DNA of 64,000 bases. It comes from Simmondsia chinensis (Eukaryota > Streptophyta > Magnoliopsida > Caryophyllales > Simmondsiaceae). Where the stretch lies: positions 384,501-448,500 of the forward strand of contig JAGTTD010000008.1 of NCBI GenBank assembly GCA_018398585.1. Direction: 5' to 3'. Position 1 is the first letter of the stretch. Each line of letters begins with the position of its first letter. Under the pieces are notes generated by a model. It worked only from the letters and a program-made list of their open reading frames with translations, was not told where the DNA came from and searched no databases. Position numbers and translations under genes: made by a program. Positions 10,669 to 21,270 of this stretch are shown here, one piece after another.

Positions 10669-10956
10669 GGATAGCACGGAATATATGCACTCGTATTTTG
10701 ATCATTTGATTAAGTGTGAAATTACTTAACTATTTGTTTGCTTATCAGAAAGTAACATGAGAATTTAAATTTTATAAGACGTGAAAATTTATCCTTTTAT
10801 TTGATTACTAACGAAACTCATAAAAAGAAATTCCTTAACAATTTGCGAAAATAACATAGCAGCTGTATTTTGATTGTTTGTTACATATAACAAGGCTTAT
10901 CATTTATTTCATAAAAATAACTATTTCAGAAGTTTAAATGGCCAGAATTAATGTTA

Positions 10957-11145
10957 AATACTTCAAATGTGAGTCTTATATAAGAATCCCACATTAGAGT
11001 TGTGAGAGAAAAGAGAACACCTTATAAGCCCAGTGGATTACTTCACCTATTGCAAATTGGTTTTGGGAGGGAACCACACTTAGACTTATATGTGGATTTT
11101 ATGTGTGACAACTTTGAGGGTGAAATTTAATAAAAGTATATAAAT
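10957..11145. mobile_element. LTR-like repeat (AATCCCACAT family)
   Basis: Contains AATCCCACATTAGAGTTG, GAGAGAAAAGAGA, CTTATAAGCCCAGTGG, AATTGGTTTTGGGAGG and CTTATATGTGGAT in order. The same ordered words recur at 24080-24130 plus 24368-24482 and twice at 35983-36530. This looks like a solo LTR of a small LTR or TRIM element. No target duplication was resolved here. Confidence 0.5.
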
Positions 11146-11498
11146 TGATATTATTTTCTAATCTATGCTAAAATCTGCTAATTAATGTTAAGTCTCTCAA
11201 TCCGGTTCACCCTTTCATGTCTCTCCCCTCTATTCCCTTCTCTTCCATCCCGCCAAATAACCCATATCGTCAAGAATCCGATCTGCCAAAATATGTGCTG
11301 CATCACTTTAGAAGAGAATTGGATTCAGTCATAATATATTTTCATTAATGGAAGGTATCATAGTATATGAATTTTTAATTAAAATATGATTGGGATTCCA
11401 TTATGAATTGATCAAGTTCAGTTAATTAGTTGCATGGTAGCCTAGACTCCCATGTGAATTAAACGCAATCCAAGTGCTCTTCCGCATATTAAAGTTTA

Positions 11499-11876
11499 GG
11501 GTTATTTATGCCAGAGTTCTGTATTTTTATCATTGTATTAATTTAATCCTTATATTTTTAATTGTGTTAATTCAATTCCTGTACAATTCAAAATGTGTTT
11601 AATTTAGTTCTTTGATCAAATGTAAGTTAAGTTAATAACGTAATTTTGAATAGTAAAATTATGGCAAACACAAGTAACTTATCATAAATCAATCCATTTA
11701 TTCAATTTAACCCAAGTTGCAGCCAAGTCGTTAAAAATTTGATGAAAAACTTAACATAAATCTTCTCTAAGGACCAACATTTTGAATCGTATAGAAACTA
11801 AATTGATACAATTAAAAGTACAATGACTAAATTGACACAATGAATAAAGTATAAAGACATTTAGCGTAAATAACCC
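11499..11876. mobile_element. Mutator-type MITE with perfect 9-bp target duplication
   Basis: The element starts GGGTTATTTA and ends TAAATAACCC, with long inverted termini of TCAATTTAGT/ACTAAATTGA words. It is flanked by TAAAGTTTA at 11490-11498 and again at 11877-11885. A 9-bp duplication is the hallmark of Mutator-like insertion. Relatives lie at 10149-10527, 28496-29270, 33688-34375 and 46691-47069. It has no coding capacity and so must depend on another element's transposase. Confidence 0.9.
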
Positions 11877-12099
11877 TAAAGTTTAATTCCTCATTTTTAT
11901 ATTTCCTGAATACTTAAAAGTCAACTTTTTTCTCTTTCTCTCTTTTCATTATTTTCTCTTACAATCATTTAAATTAACTATGGTTGAAAATTGAAAATTG
12001 CCTAATTTTCTTTTTAGAACCATCAAGAACAATACGTTTTTTTTTTTTTTTTCCCTGATAATTATCAAGAACAATACGTTATTTGTTAGCTGTTAGAGA

Positions 12100-12420
12100 T
12101 GTATTAGAGCAAGCAATTAGATTGGATTTTCTGCCCAGTAGTCATCAAATCGATGAACGGATTTTATACTATATCAGCAAATATTAAGACGCTTGTGGAA
12201 GACATTCGTCTTATTAATTTCTAAGGAAAGCAAATTTTTTTACACCATTGTTATAGGGAAGCTAACAAAGCAGTGAATTGATTAGCCAACCAGGGGCATG
12301 AATGTTATGCTCGAGATTTGGTATTTCCTACCAAAATCGATCGTTGTCTATGCTCATTAGGGCGGATCCGTTCGGTTTTTCGGCTCTCAGATGGGGAACC
12401 TTTGTAAAAAACGAAAATAA
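12100..12420 (+). pseudogene. Broken LINE fragment, RNase H-like region
   Basis: Translation of 12220-12330 gives HCYREANKAVN, a stop, then LANQGHE. This resembles the carboxy end of the RNase H-like domain of plant L1-type LINEs (an R.AN..AD.LA..G motif). Upstream text also reads as degenerate coding with stops. It is a dead fragment. Assignment rests on this motif only. Confidence 0.45.
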
Positions 12421-12514
12421 AGTTTGGCCTCTACACGAATACTTTTAACGACCTCAATAATTATTTATTGGTGAAGTAGTTTATTAAGCATTATTATAAT
12501 GGTTGATATGTGAG

Positions 12515-12655
12515 GACGGATTCTTCTAAGGAGATATCCGTAACGCTCTTCAGGTTTAATACCCTGAAGGGGGAAGGCTGGGTACATCAACCCCCCCAGA
12601 CTCTGCTTCTGCGGGAGCCCTTGAGGCACTGGGTCTGTTATTGTTGTTGTATAAA
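12515..12655 (+). mobile_element. LINE/SINE shared 3' tail copy
   Basis: Contains TACCCTGAAGGGGGAAGGCT, GGGTACATCAACCCCCCC, TCTGCTTCTGCGGGAGCC and TTGAGGCACTGGGTCTG, then ATTGTTGTTGT, the full body and tail of the family. The segment before it (GGACGGATTCTTC) is not recognisable as 5S, so this is 5'-truncated. Confidence 0.75.
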
Positions 12656-12984
12656 AAAAAGTTCATTAAAGATATTAATTTCATTTTTTATTTTTTTTTA
12701 GAAATTTTGTTAATGGGCAATGAGTCGACAAAGCTTCTAGTTGATGGGCCGTGTGTTTGTTTTTGGGCCCCCAAGTTTGAGTTTGAAGCCCAAAAATGAA
12801 ACAAATAAATATGTCGTGCGGTGCACCTTAACGTAGTCAACTGTCAACCAACCCCCCCTCTCAAACAAACAAGTTTAAATTAAGCTTCCACTATGCACCA
12901 TTATTATCACCTAAATTATCTTCTACGTACAACCAAGTATAAGAAAAACACTCTTTTTAAATTTTTTTTATGTGTTTAAATTTC

Positions 12985-13440
12985 CGAGGGCTTAATATTG
13001 ACGAGTCGAGTCTCAAGTTTGGTAAGCTCGATTTCGACTCGATTCATATGCACTTGTAGTCACACTATTCTCCACTATCTTCAATTTTTTAACGTCACAG
13101 TTAAATTTTGGCATTCTGGTGAGCTTGGGGTGTAAATGAATCAAATATTCAATGATTTGCTTGTATTTAAAATTAATTAGGCCTTGTTCGTTTTCAATTT
13201 GGGTGATGATAAACTTAACGAGTTAAGTTGGAATAGAGGACAGAGGATGCTCGACTTGTCAACGTTCGCTAACGATTTGTTAATGGCTCATTAAGGGTTC
13301 ATTAGCAGTTGTTATTAGCTCAAAATTGGTTCAATAATAACTTGATTGTAACTCAAATAACTTTTGGCATGATAGGGAGCTCGACTCAATAGCAAACCCA
13401 GGTTGATTACGAGCTCTATCGAGTAAACAACCCGAATATA
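12985..13440. repeat. Degenerate GAGCC-type repeats
   Basis: Two diverged pieces: one near 12985-13060 (GACGAGTCGAGTCTC, GCTCGATTTCGACTCG) and one from 13126 (GGGGTGTAAATGAATC), which then passes through CTCATTAAGGGTTCATTAGC words like those at 24650-24720. They precede the EXO70 promoter region. Boundaries are uncertain. Confidence 0.45.
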
Positions 13441-13855
13441 CAACAACAACAACCCGAATAAACAACCCAAATATCAAATACAATATAGAATCGGGTTTGA
13501 ACTAAGCTTTGAAATCTCGATAAAAGCCCTGCTCAAACTCAAACTCGATGACATTTATCAAACTCAAATCCAAATAACGACGTACTAAGAAGGATTTGAC
13601 TTGTTTACACCCTCGATTTGAGCTAAATGCCAAAAAAGCCAACAAAAATGACAATTTCCCTCCCATTTCGCTGCTCCAAGCAAACAACCACTCCACAAAT
13701 AACCCAAACGTTAGTGGATATCATTTTCCTCCATTTTCCAATTTAAAATATAAAAAGACTTTTAAAAAAAAGAATAAAATAATTACCAAGAAAAATTAAA
13801 AAAATTAATGGATAATAATTTCCCTCCTCAATTCCCGCTCTGATCCTTCCATACA

Positions 13856-13880
13856 CCTCTCTCTCTCTCTCTCTCTCTCT
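13856..13880 (+). repeat. (CT)n microsatellite in the EXO70 leader
   Basis: An uninterrupted CT run about 75 bp before the EXO70 start codon. Pyrimidine-rich CT tracts are common in plant 5' leaders; similar tracts sit before the glutaredoxin (29735-29761) and EXA1-like (54729-54752) genes. Confidence 0.85.
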
Positions 13881-13954
13881 GCATTTGCAAATCCAGATTC
13901 ATCTCATCATCATCATCATCTTCACCAAATCTCCAACTCAACAATCAACACCTA

Positions 13955-16900
13955 ATGGCGATGAATTCTACTGAGAAATCTGCACATTTCGATAACGATA
14001 ACAATAACAACAACGATAACAATGGCGATGTCAGCGTTATCAATTCGTCGAGCTTCTCTCGTAACGAAGAAGATGATCAAACCGTCGCATATGGCGGTGA
14101 ATATGAGAATTCGGAAGGTAGAAATGATGAAGGAGAAGAAGAAAAGACGAAGGATTTGGATACAGGACTTGATTTGATTTTCGAAGAGATTGATCAATTT
14201 ATTTCGATTCTTTCTTTTTCGGAACATAAATCTGCGCCACTTGAATTCTCGATCGTTGTGGAGAAATTCATGAAGAGGATCGGATCGAAGATTGAGAAAT
14301 ACGAGCCAGGTGAATCTGGATCGAAATTCGGACAGTTACCTGAAGAAGATTCTTCGTTTCTCGCTTCTGTTAACCGCTTATCGAAATTGATCGCTGCGTT
14401 AACGGATTTTCAGACGAAATCGAAATCGAAAGTGTTTATGCCATTGTTGAATCAAGCGAGTGTTGTTCTTCATCGAGCGATGTTATTCATGGAAGAAGAG
14501 CTTCGATTCCTGCTCGATCCAATTCCGGACTCGAAAACTTCCGATTCATCGAAGAATCTCAAAGGACGACAACAATCAATGGCATCAAACAATCAAGAAC
14601 ATCAAGGCGATTGCTGCACATTGCCAGATCGATCAACGGATCAACAGTCGGAAGAAGAAACGTTTCCTTCACTCTCATCAGAAACCGTTTCAAAAATCAA
14701 CGCGATTGCGAACTTGATGATCGCTGGCGGTTACGAATCGGAGTGCTACAATGCATTCATCGTCGCAAGGCGACACGCATTCGAAGAGGCGCTGAAGAAG
14801 GAAGGATTCGACAAGATCAGCGTCGACGATGTGCAGAAGATGCAATGGGAGGCACTTGAAAGAGAGATAGCCACGTGGATTCGAATCCTCAAGCGCTGCT
14901 CCGGGTACCTACTCACTGGCGAAAACCGCTTCTACACCACCGTATTCTCCGGCGAGGTAATGATATAGCAATTAGGGTTACATCCACAATTAGAATGAAT
15001 TATTGATTGAAAAAAAAGAGAAATAGAGAGAGAATTATTGTTTAGAAAGAATGAGAGAGAGAGAGAATCGGTTGGGAAGAGAGAAATAAGATAATTGTTT
15101 TTGATTATTTGCTTATTGTCTTCGATAACCTCTAATACAAGTATTTGTACTATTATTTACGCTATCCAATTTTAAAATAACTACTATCAACAACCTCTAA
15201 GTCCAATTGCGAACTCAATTGCTTATAAATTCTTGTATCGTCTGTATTAGGTAACAGCTCTCCGTCGTGAAATCTTCTCAAATCTCGCTGGCGTAGTGCT
15301 CGTTCAGTTCATCAATTTCGCCGCAGCGGTTGCAATGACTAAGAGATCGACGGAGAAGCTCTTCAAGTTCCTTGACATGTACGAGATGCTTCGAGATGTG
15401 AGTAATTCGATCAATAGTTCGATGTATTCGGAAGAATCAATGGCGGAATTGAAGGCAGAGATCTCGGTCGCTGGAAGTAGGCTTGGAGAAGCCGTAGTAT
15501 TGATCTTTTGCGAGCTGGAGAATTCAATCAAGACGGATAATGCAAAAACTCCGGTGGCTAGTGGCGCTGTTCATCCATTGACGAGGTACTAATGTAGTTA
15601 AAATTTGGAAGAGTGGATAGATAGTAGGGAGGAAATAGAGTAGAAATCGGGGAAGGAAACATAAAAGAATAGTAGGGAGGAGGGCTTCAAACGAGCCGAG
15701 CCGTATAACGGTTGGTCGGACTAGATCATTAACTTTGTGAGACAGCCTCAGCTTGGTATCATTTATGGAATCGAGCCACATACCTCTGCTCGGCTCGGTT
15801 TGACAAATAAGTCAAGCCGATTCAATATCGGTATCATTTAGGCTCGGTTATTTGGCAAGCCGACTTATAGAGCTTTTTGTGCTCATTTACGCATCAAGTT
15901 TTTGGGCTCAATTACCCTAAACCCTAAAGGACATTTAAATACCTAAATAACAACACACATCAAACAATAGAGGAAGGGCTACAAGGCGCAATCTAAACAT
16001 ACTAGCCGATGAAACAAGCCAGCTCACAAGCAGATCAATGAGCTAAGTCGTGAATCTTTTAAGCCAAACCAGCCTTAGTTCAATTTGACTTGTGTACGTA
16101 GTCATGCCACCCTTCAATGAGCCAAGTTGGCTAGATGAACCCGAGCCAAGCCCTAAACGAGATGAGTTGAACCTGCTTGGCTCATTTGCAACCTTAGGGA
16201 GAGATTTCATTTAATATTCATTTCCATAAATGTCATACAACTCCAATGTTGATTCTTGTACTAGAATTAGGAAAGAGCTCACTACTAATTTAATAACCCA
16301 TTATTATAAAAGAAAATTTTACTTAAATTTATCAATGATATAAAACTACATGTTTAAATATTATTAGTCCATTACATGACCTACATATGACTAATTTATT
16401 TCTTTTGGTACAGGTACACTGTGAACTACCTCAAATATGCTTGCGAATACAAAGACACACTAGAACAAGTCTTCCAACAACACCTAAGAACAGATCAAAC
16501 CGAAGAATTCTCCTCCGATCAAACAAAGAGTCACACCAAAAAGTCATCCGATCAAGACGAAACCAACCAAACCAACGACCAAGAAGAGAAACAAACCCCA
16601 TTCCAATCCCAACTAATGACCATAATGGACTTGCTAGAGTCAAACCTCGAATCAAAATCAAACCTTTACAAAGAACCATCTCTCCGATTCATCTTCCTAA
16701 TGAACAACGGCCGTTACATACTCCAAAAGATCCGTGGCTCGCCCGAGATCCACCAGGTAGTCGGAGACAATTGGTGTCGAAAACGCTCATCGGACATGAG
16801 ACATTACCACAAGAGTTACCAGCGCGAGACATGGAGCAAAGTGCTTCAATGTCTAAACATGGAGGGTCTCCAAGTGAATGGCAAAGTGTCAAAGCCAGTG

Positions 16901-17182
16901 TTAAAGGAGAGATTCAAGAACTTTAACCAACAATTCGACGAGATTCATAAAGCTCAGAGCACATGGGTGGTTAGCGACGAGCAGTTGCAGTCAGAGCTGC
17001 GCGTGTCGATATCAGCAGTGATGATACCGGCGTATAGGTCGTTCATGGCGAGGTTCGGGCAGCACTTTACGCCAGGGAGGCAATCAGAGAAGTATATAAA
17101 GTATCAGCCGGAGGATATTGAGAGCGCCATTGAAGAGCTCTTTGATGGGAACCCAAACTCCATGGCTAGGAGGAGAACATAG
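13955..17182 (+). CDS. EXO70 exocyst subunit, probably EXO70C-type
   Basis: Three exons join in frame: 13955-14956, 15251-15585 and 16414-17182 (GT-AG; joins after Glu334 and inside Arg446), giving 701 residues. The first ~70 residues are acidic and Asn-rich (DNDNNNNNDNNGD) and probably disordered. The core then shows EXO70 signatures: MQWEALEREIATWI near the end of exon 1, FINFAAAVAMTKRSTEKLFK in exon 2, and HPLTR/YTVNYL across the second junction. EXO70 caps the exocyst tether, binds membrane phosphoinositides and directs secretory vesicles to the plasma membrane. The FAAAVAMTKRS and YLKYACEYKDTLEQV wording suggests subgroup C (pollen-biased in Arabidopsis), but this is judged from memory. 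Many EXO70C genes lack introns, so two introns deserve a check. The second intron holds a GAGCC repeat. Confidence 0.9.
15681..16197. repeat. GAGCC-rich repeat inside EXO70 intron 2
   Basis: Begins AGGGCTTCAAACGAGCCGAG and ends GGCTCATTTGCAACCTTAG, an imperfect inverted pair, with GAGCC/GGCTCG words throughout. It accounts for about 60% of the 828-bp intron, so the intron's size is largely transposon-derived. Confidence 0.6.
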
Positions 17183-17261
17183 GGGAGAGTTTGTTAATTT
17201 GAGTTTATTTACTGGTGATGGGTTGTGGTTGGATTATATGCTCTATAAGAGAGAATATAGG

Positions 17262-17335
17262 GCGATAGCCTAGTAGTAGAAGACATCGGGATCAACAATG
17301 CCGGGTGAATTTGATCTCTACTGAGGACAATCTGC
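17262..17335 (+). mobile_element. Possible tRNA-like SINE head
   Basis: GATAGCCTAGTAGTAGAAGAC resembles an A-box region, followed ~40 bp later by GGGTGAATTTGATCTC, a weak B box. This lies in the EXO70 3' flank. The evidence is the two box-like motifs and their spacing only. Confidence 0.25.
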
Positions 17336-17512
17336 TCCCTTCAAAGGGTTTTCCCTCCCCAAAGGTCTTGCCAACTTAAGAAAATGTTTTGTTTTTATTC
17401 CCTTTGGTTTTCTTGGTTCATTTGGATAGTTTTTACTTGTGTATTGCATGGTATAATTATGTGTTTTTAGTCTCTATTGTTTTTCGGAACTAATACTAGA
17501 TAGTGCAAATAA

Positions 17513-17762
17513 AAGCAAAGCAAAAAGCAACGTTCCCAGTATTCTAAGGGTTCTCGCTTAATCAGGGTCGGGGAAGTGGATGTGTGCAGCCTTCCCCTTC
17601 AGGGTAGCCTGAAGGTAGGCTGTTTCCGAGAATCCCCAACCTGAGGGATGTAACAAGAAAACTTTCCAAGAGATTACCCATTTTAGTACTATTGTAGCCC
17701 AAGCACGCTTAATTTCGAAATTTTAATAGGATCCGGTGCTTGGGTGTTGGTACGCTCTTAGG
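17513..17762 (-). mobile_element. 5S rRNA-headed SINE with target duplication
   Basis: On the minus strand it starts TAAGAGCGTACCAACACCCA, runs through a degraded 5S rRNA (GCACCGGATCC, TTAAGCGTGCTTGGGC, TAGTAC), then the shared body (CAGGTTGGGGATTCTCGG, CTGAAGGGGAAGGCTG) and a decayed tail. It is flanked by TAGATAGTGCAAATAA at 17497-17512 and TAGATAATACAAATAA at 17763-17778 (14 of 16). The 5S internal promoter region would drive Pol III transcription. The stretch 17779-19377 beyond it is AT-rich with no supported feature. Confidence 0.85.
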
Positions 17763-19386
17763 TAGATAATACAAATAATTTTTTTCTAATTTTTGATTGC
17801 TTATTTCTAGTTTTATAAGAAAAAAAGTTTTAGGATAGGCCTTTGGAATAAGATATGTGTGGGATTCTTGAGAAAAATTGGAGGTTTTAAGGTATGTTCA
17901 CCTCTGCCTTTACGGTGAAGTCGAGGGAATTTTTATATGGTTGGCTTATGCCTCGTTTTTTCGAGTTGCCTGTTGTTCTATGGCTATGCCAATATTTATT
18001 GAAAAAAAAAATATGGTTTAGGTCAAGTGTTTGGCTAGTGATGTAGGGATTTTGGGGTTTTTACCACCTGTTTGGTACTCAAGGATTAAACTAAGGAACT
18101 CGTTACTAAATAACAAGAGGCATAAGGACGAGTAGCTTTGGTCTGACTTGACCAAAATAATTAGGGATACTTCGAGATCTTTCAGTATTTATAACCGAGT
18201 ACGATAGAGCAAAAAGCTCAAGGGTAGATTCCAGTTGTTTATGTCATTGCCTTCTGCCTTTGGCTGGGGTAAAATTTCACATGTACTTATTGAAATCGAT
18301 CTTTCGCACCTACTCTTTTGATGGCATATTAGATATAATATTTTTATTAGCACATTTTATAGACCAAAAGCAAAAGAAAATCATCATTTTTACTGTACAA
18401 TTTTAGTTTCTTACAAATTAAAATAGAAAATAATATAAAAAAAGCCCAAAATTAATCAAAAAAAGTATTTAAATATAATTTTATTATTTATAAATCATAT
18501 TATTACTCTGATAATAGCGCGTCGATGACAATTCCCCTTTTGCCCTTATCTCCAGTACAAATGATAAGATAGAAGATCGAAGGAACAGTAAATAGGAGCA
18601 TTAGCCTGCACGTTCTGGCTGCATGTCTTCTGCATGTTTATGCCTCTCCTTTTTGTGTTTTACCCTAAATTTCATTTTTATTTTTATTCGATAATTTGAG
18701 TATAAGCCCAAGAATGTATAGTAGTATACAGTAGGGCTCGAATGCAAACAACCGCAACTCGTAAATACTCAAGACAGTAGACTGCCAGTAATTCAAACTC
18801 CAGCACACAGACGCCAAAACACCTAAAAAGATAGCTACTACTTACAAGAGCACAAAATCAAAACAAAATCCTTGGACACTCTGCAAACTGGAAAAAGACA
18901 AAGACAATAGAAGATACCTGACACGATGATTAAATGACTTGAAAACGTCAAAACAATAGGACCAAAACAATGAAAAGACTAACCCATCATGTTTCTACCC
19001 CATAAGGGGTCGGGATGTACACTATTAATTTTTATACATGGAGGTGTTACATCATAATTTTTACAAAGAATATTATAATCCTATAACGAGTTCCAATGTG
19101 TTGACACAATTAAAAAATATAGGAATCTGGTTAGTATGTTAAAAACTCAAAATTTTGTAATTTTGAAGTTTATCCTACTCTAAACACACAATTTCGGGTT
19201 AACTTTGACGTCATCCAAATCCAAAACCCTAACATTCAAATTCAAATTTATTTAAAACCCATCTATTATATCCAAATCTATTATAATGGATTAAATTACC
19301 ATCCTTAAATATTTATGGGGATCACGTCATAAACCACAAAAAAAAAAGAAAAAAGAAAAGGGTGCCGGGAGGTACCTTAATAAAAG

Positions 19387-20349
19387 GAGTTATTTACCAA
19401 CTTGGTACCTTTTGCAAAAAAAATTACCAAAATGGCATAGTTAAAAAAATATTTACCAAAATGGTACACTTTACTATAGCGTCAATAGGAAACGCCGTTT
19501 GAAACGGCGTTCGTTGAGCAGGGGGAGACGGGACCTGTCGGACGCCATCAGAAACGGCCTCCGTACGCCGTTAGACCACACACCTTTGTATAAAGTAGAA
19601 AAAATTAACAATCCTCCTAACTTAATTAACAATAAAATGATAAAATAAAGTAGAAAAAAAATTTAGTGGAGTTACATTATTTAATGTATAAAGTAATAAA
19701 AAGGAAAAAAATACACTGTAATAATAGATTACAAAAATCCCCTGATGTAATAAAAAAGGGTGTCGATGTGATCCGGGATATGTTGCGTTAATCCAAACTG
19801 ACGCAACACTCTATCAGGGCAATGCAGCTCTACAATGCCAAAGCATATCATTGGTCCCTGATATCGCCAGATATGACTCAACGAACGCCGTTTCAAACGG
19901 CGTTTCCTATTGATGCTACAGTAAAGTTTGCCATTTTGGTAAATATTTTTTCAACTATGCCATTTTGGTAATTTTTTTTGCAAAAGGTGCCACTTTGGTA
20001 ATTTATTCTGCATTTTTTTCTTTTTTATTACTTTATACATTAAATAATGTAACTCTACTAAATTTTTTTTCTACTTTATTTTATCATTTTATTGTTAATT
20101 AAGTTAGGAGGATTGTTAATTTTTTCTACTTTATACAAAGGTGTGTGGTCTAACAGCGTACGGAGGCCGTTTGAAACGGTGTCCGTACGCCGTTTCTGAT
20201 GGCGTCCGACAGGTCCCGTCTCCCCCTACTCAACGAAACAGCGTTTCCTATTAATGCTACAGTAAAGTGTGCTATTTTGGTAAATATTTTTTTAACTATG
20301 CTATTTTGATAATTTTTTTTGTAAAAGGTGACAAGTTGGTAATTTATTC
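19387..20349. mobile_element. MULE-like element: long inverted arms, 9-bp target duplication, captured plant-mobile-domain fragment
   Basis: Flanked by TAATAAAAG at 19378-19386 and 20350-20358, a perfect 9-bp duplication as made by Mutator-like transposases. The left arm (19387-19707) and right arm (20022-20349) are inverted copies of about 330 bp sharing TTACCAACTTG, GGGAGACGGGACCTGTCGGA and the AATTAACAATCCTCCTAACT word. A third, partial inverted copy of the outer arm lies at 19874-20010. The arms carry palindromes such as AACGCCGTTT-G-AAACGGCGTT (19491-19511). The centre holds a minus-strand fragment of a plant mobile domain (separate entry). It encodes no transposase, so it is non-autonomous. 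Confidence 0.85.
19732..19872 (-). pseudogene. Plant mobile domain (PMD, MAIN/MAIL1-like) fragment
   Basis: A 47-residue open stretch on the minus strand reads IWRYQGPMICFGIVELHCPD and then RVLRQFGLTQHIPDHIDT. This matches the WR...P.ICF.IVE.H.PDRV.RQFG..Q.IP signature of the plant mobile domain, known from MAIN and MAIL1 and from many Mutator- and gypsy-associated plant proteins. It ends at a stop just after the signature and is cut on the N-terminal side by an arm copy. It is a captured or leftover piece, not a gene. Confidence 0.75.
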
Positions 20350-20410
20350 TAATAAAAGCTTCAGCTGTGTTTAATGAGGTCATGCTCAGTGCCCCCTGTT
20401 GTACTACTTT

Positions 20411-21092
20411 AAACTTTTTTATCCAATTGACAACTTTTTTTAAAAAAAATTATCAAAAAAATATCTTTTTAAAAATATTTACCAAAATAATATTATTTAC
20501 TGTAGCTTGTTCAATGTACGCCGTTTATAATGGCGTACGTTAAGTGTTTTTTTTTTAATTTACTCAACATACTCTATTTGAAACGGAGTATGTTGAGTAA
20601 ATTTTTTTTTACCTCACTCAACGTACTCCATTTGAAACGGAGTACGTTGAGTTATTGTATTTTAAAAAAGAGAGGCTGTTTTTGAATACCCCAAGACCCT
20701 ACAAAGGTGGGTGAAGGCTAGCACTCTCATTCCCAATAACCCCCAGAGCCTGATATCTCTTCACCCACCTATGCATGGTTTGAGGTACTCGAAAACAGTC
20801 TCTCTTCACGGTAACACCCTGAAGAGAGAAGGCTGCGTACATCCACTTAACGTACTCGACGTACTCCGTTTCAAACGAGTGATAACGGTTATTGAATTTT
20901 TAACAAGTAGCACTCTTGAGTAATTTTTTTTATAGTTTAATCAACGTACTGGATTTGAAACGAAGTACGTTGAGTAATTTTATTTTTTCCCGAAAGTACA
21001 GCTACAGTAAATGGTGCTATTTTGGTAAATATTTTTGAAAGGGTGCCATTTTGGTAATTTTTTTTAAAAAAATGTGTCAATTGGGTAAAAAA
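20411..21092. mobile_element. Second hairpin-rich element related to 19387-20349
   Basis: Ends are inverted: TTTATCCAATTGACAAC on the left and GTGTCAATTGGGTAAAA on the right. Next to each end are TTTACC/GGTAAATATTTTT words, as in the neighbour. Inside are near-perfect hairpins: ACTCAACGTACTCC with GGAGTACGTTGAGT (20616-20652), TACTCAACATACTC with GAGTATGTTGAGTA (20561-20599), and weaker ones near 20517 and 20939. No coding part survives. A SINE/LINE tail piece is inserted at 20661-20845. Confidence 0.6.
20661..20845 (+). mobile_element. Rearranged shared-tail fragments inside the hairpin element
   Basis: The right part (20780-20845) reads TTTGAGGTACTCGAAAACAG, CCCTGAAGAGAGAAGGCTG and CGTACATCCAC in plus orientation. 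The left part (20664-20690) starts GAGAGGCTGTTTTTG, the same body in the opposite orientation. Between them is unassigned sequence with TGGGTGAAGG/CTTCACCCA words, itself inverted. It looks like a head-to-head or rearranged insertion. Confidence 0.5.
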
Positions 21093-21270
21093 AATCTTAT
21101 TGCTACCTCCCTGTCCTTTAGTATAAAAAATAATGTTTGATATATTTTATTTATAATATCAATTTAATCCTTCTATATTTAATTATATTAATTTTGTCCG
21201 TCTATTATTTATATTGTGTCAATGTAGTTCTTAGAGTAAAATTTAGGAAAATTATCACTTAGGTACCCTG

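Noticed and set aside
13952..14227. Minus-strand open frame in EXO70 exon 1
   Set aside because: Antisense shadow of a well-supported exon.
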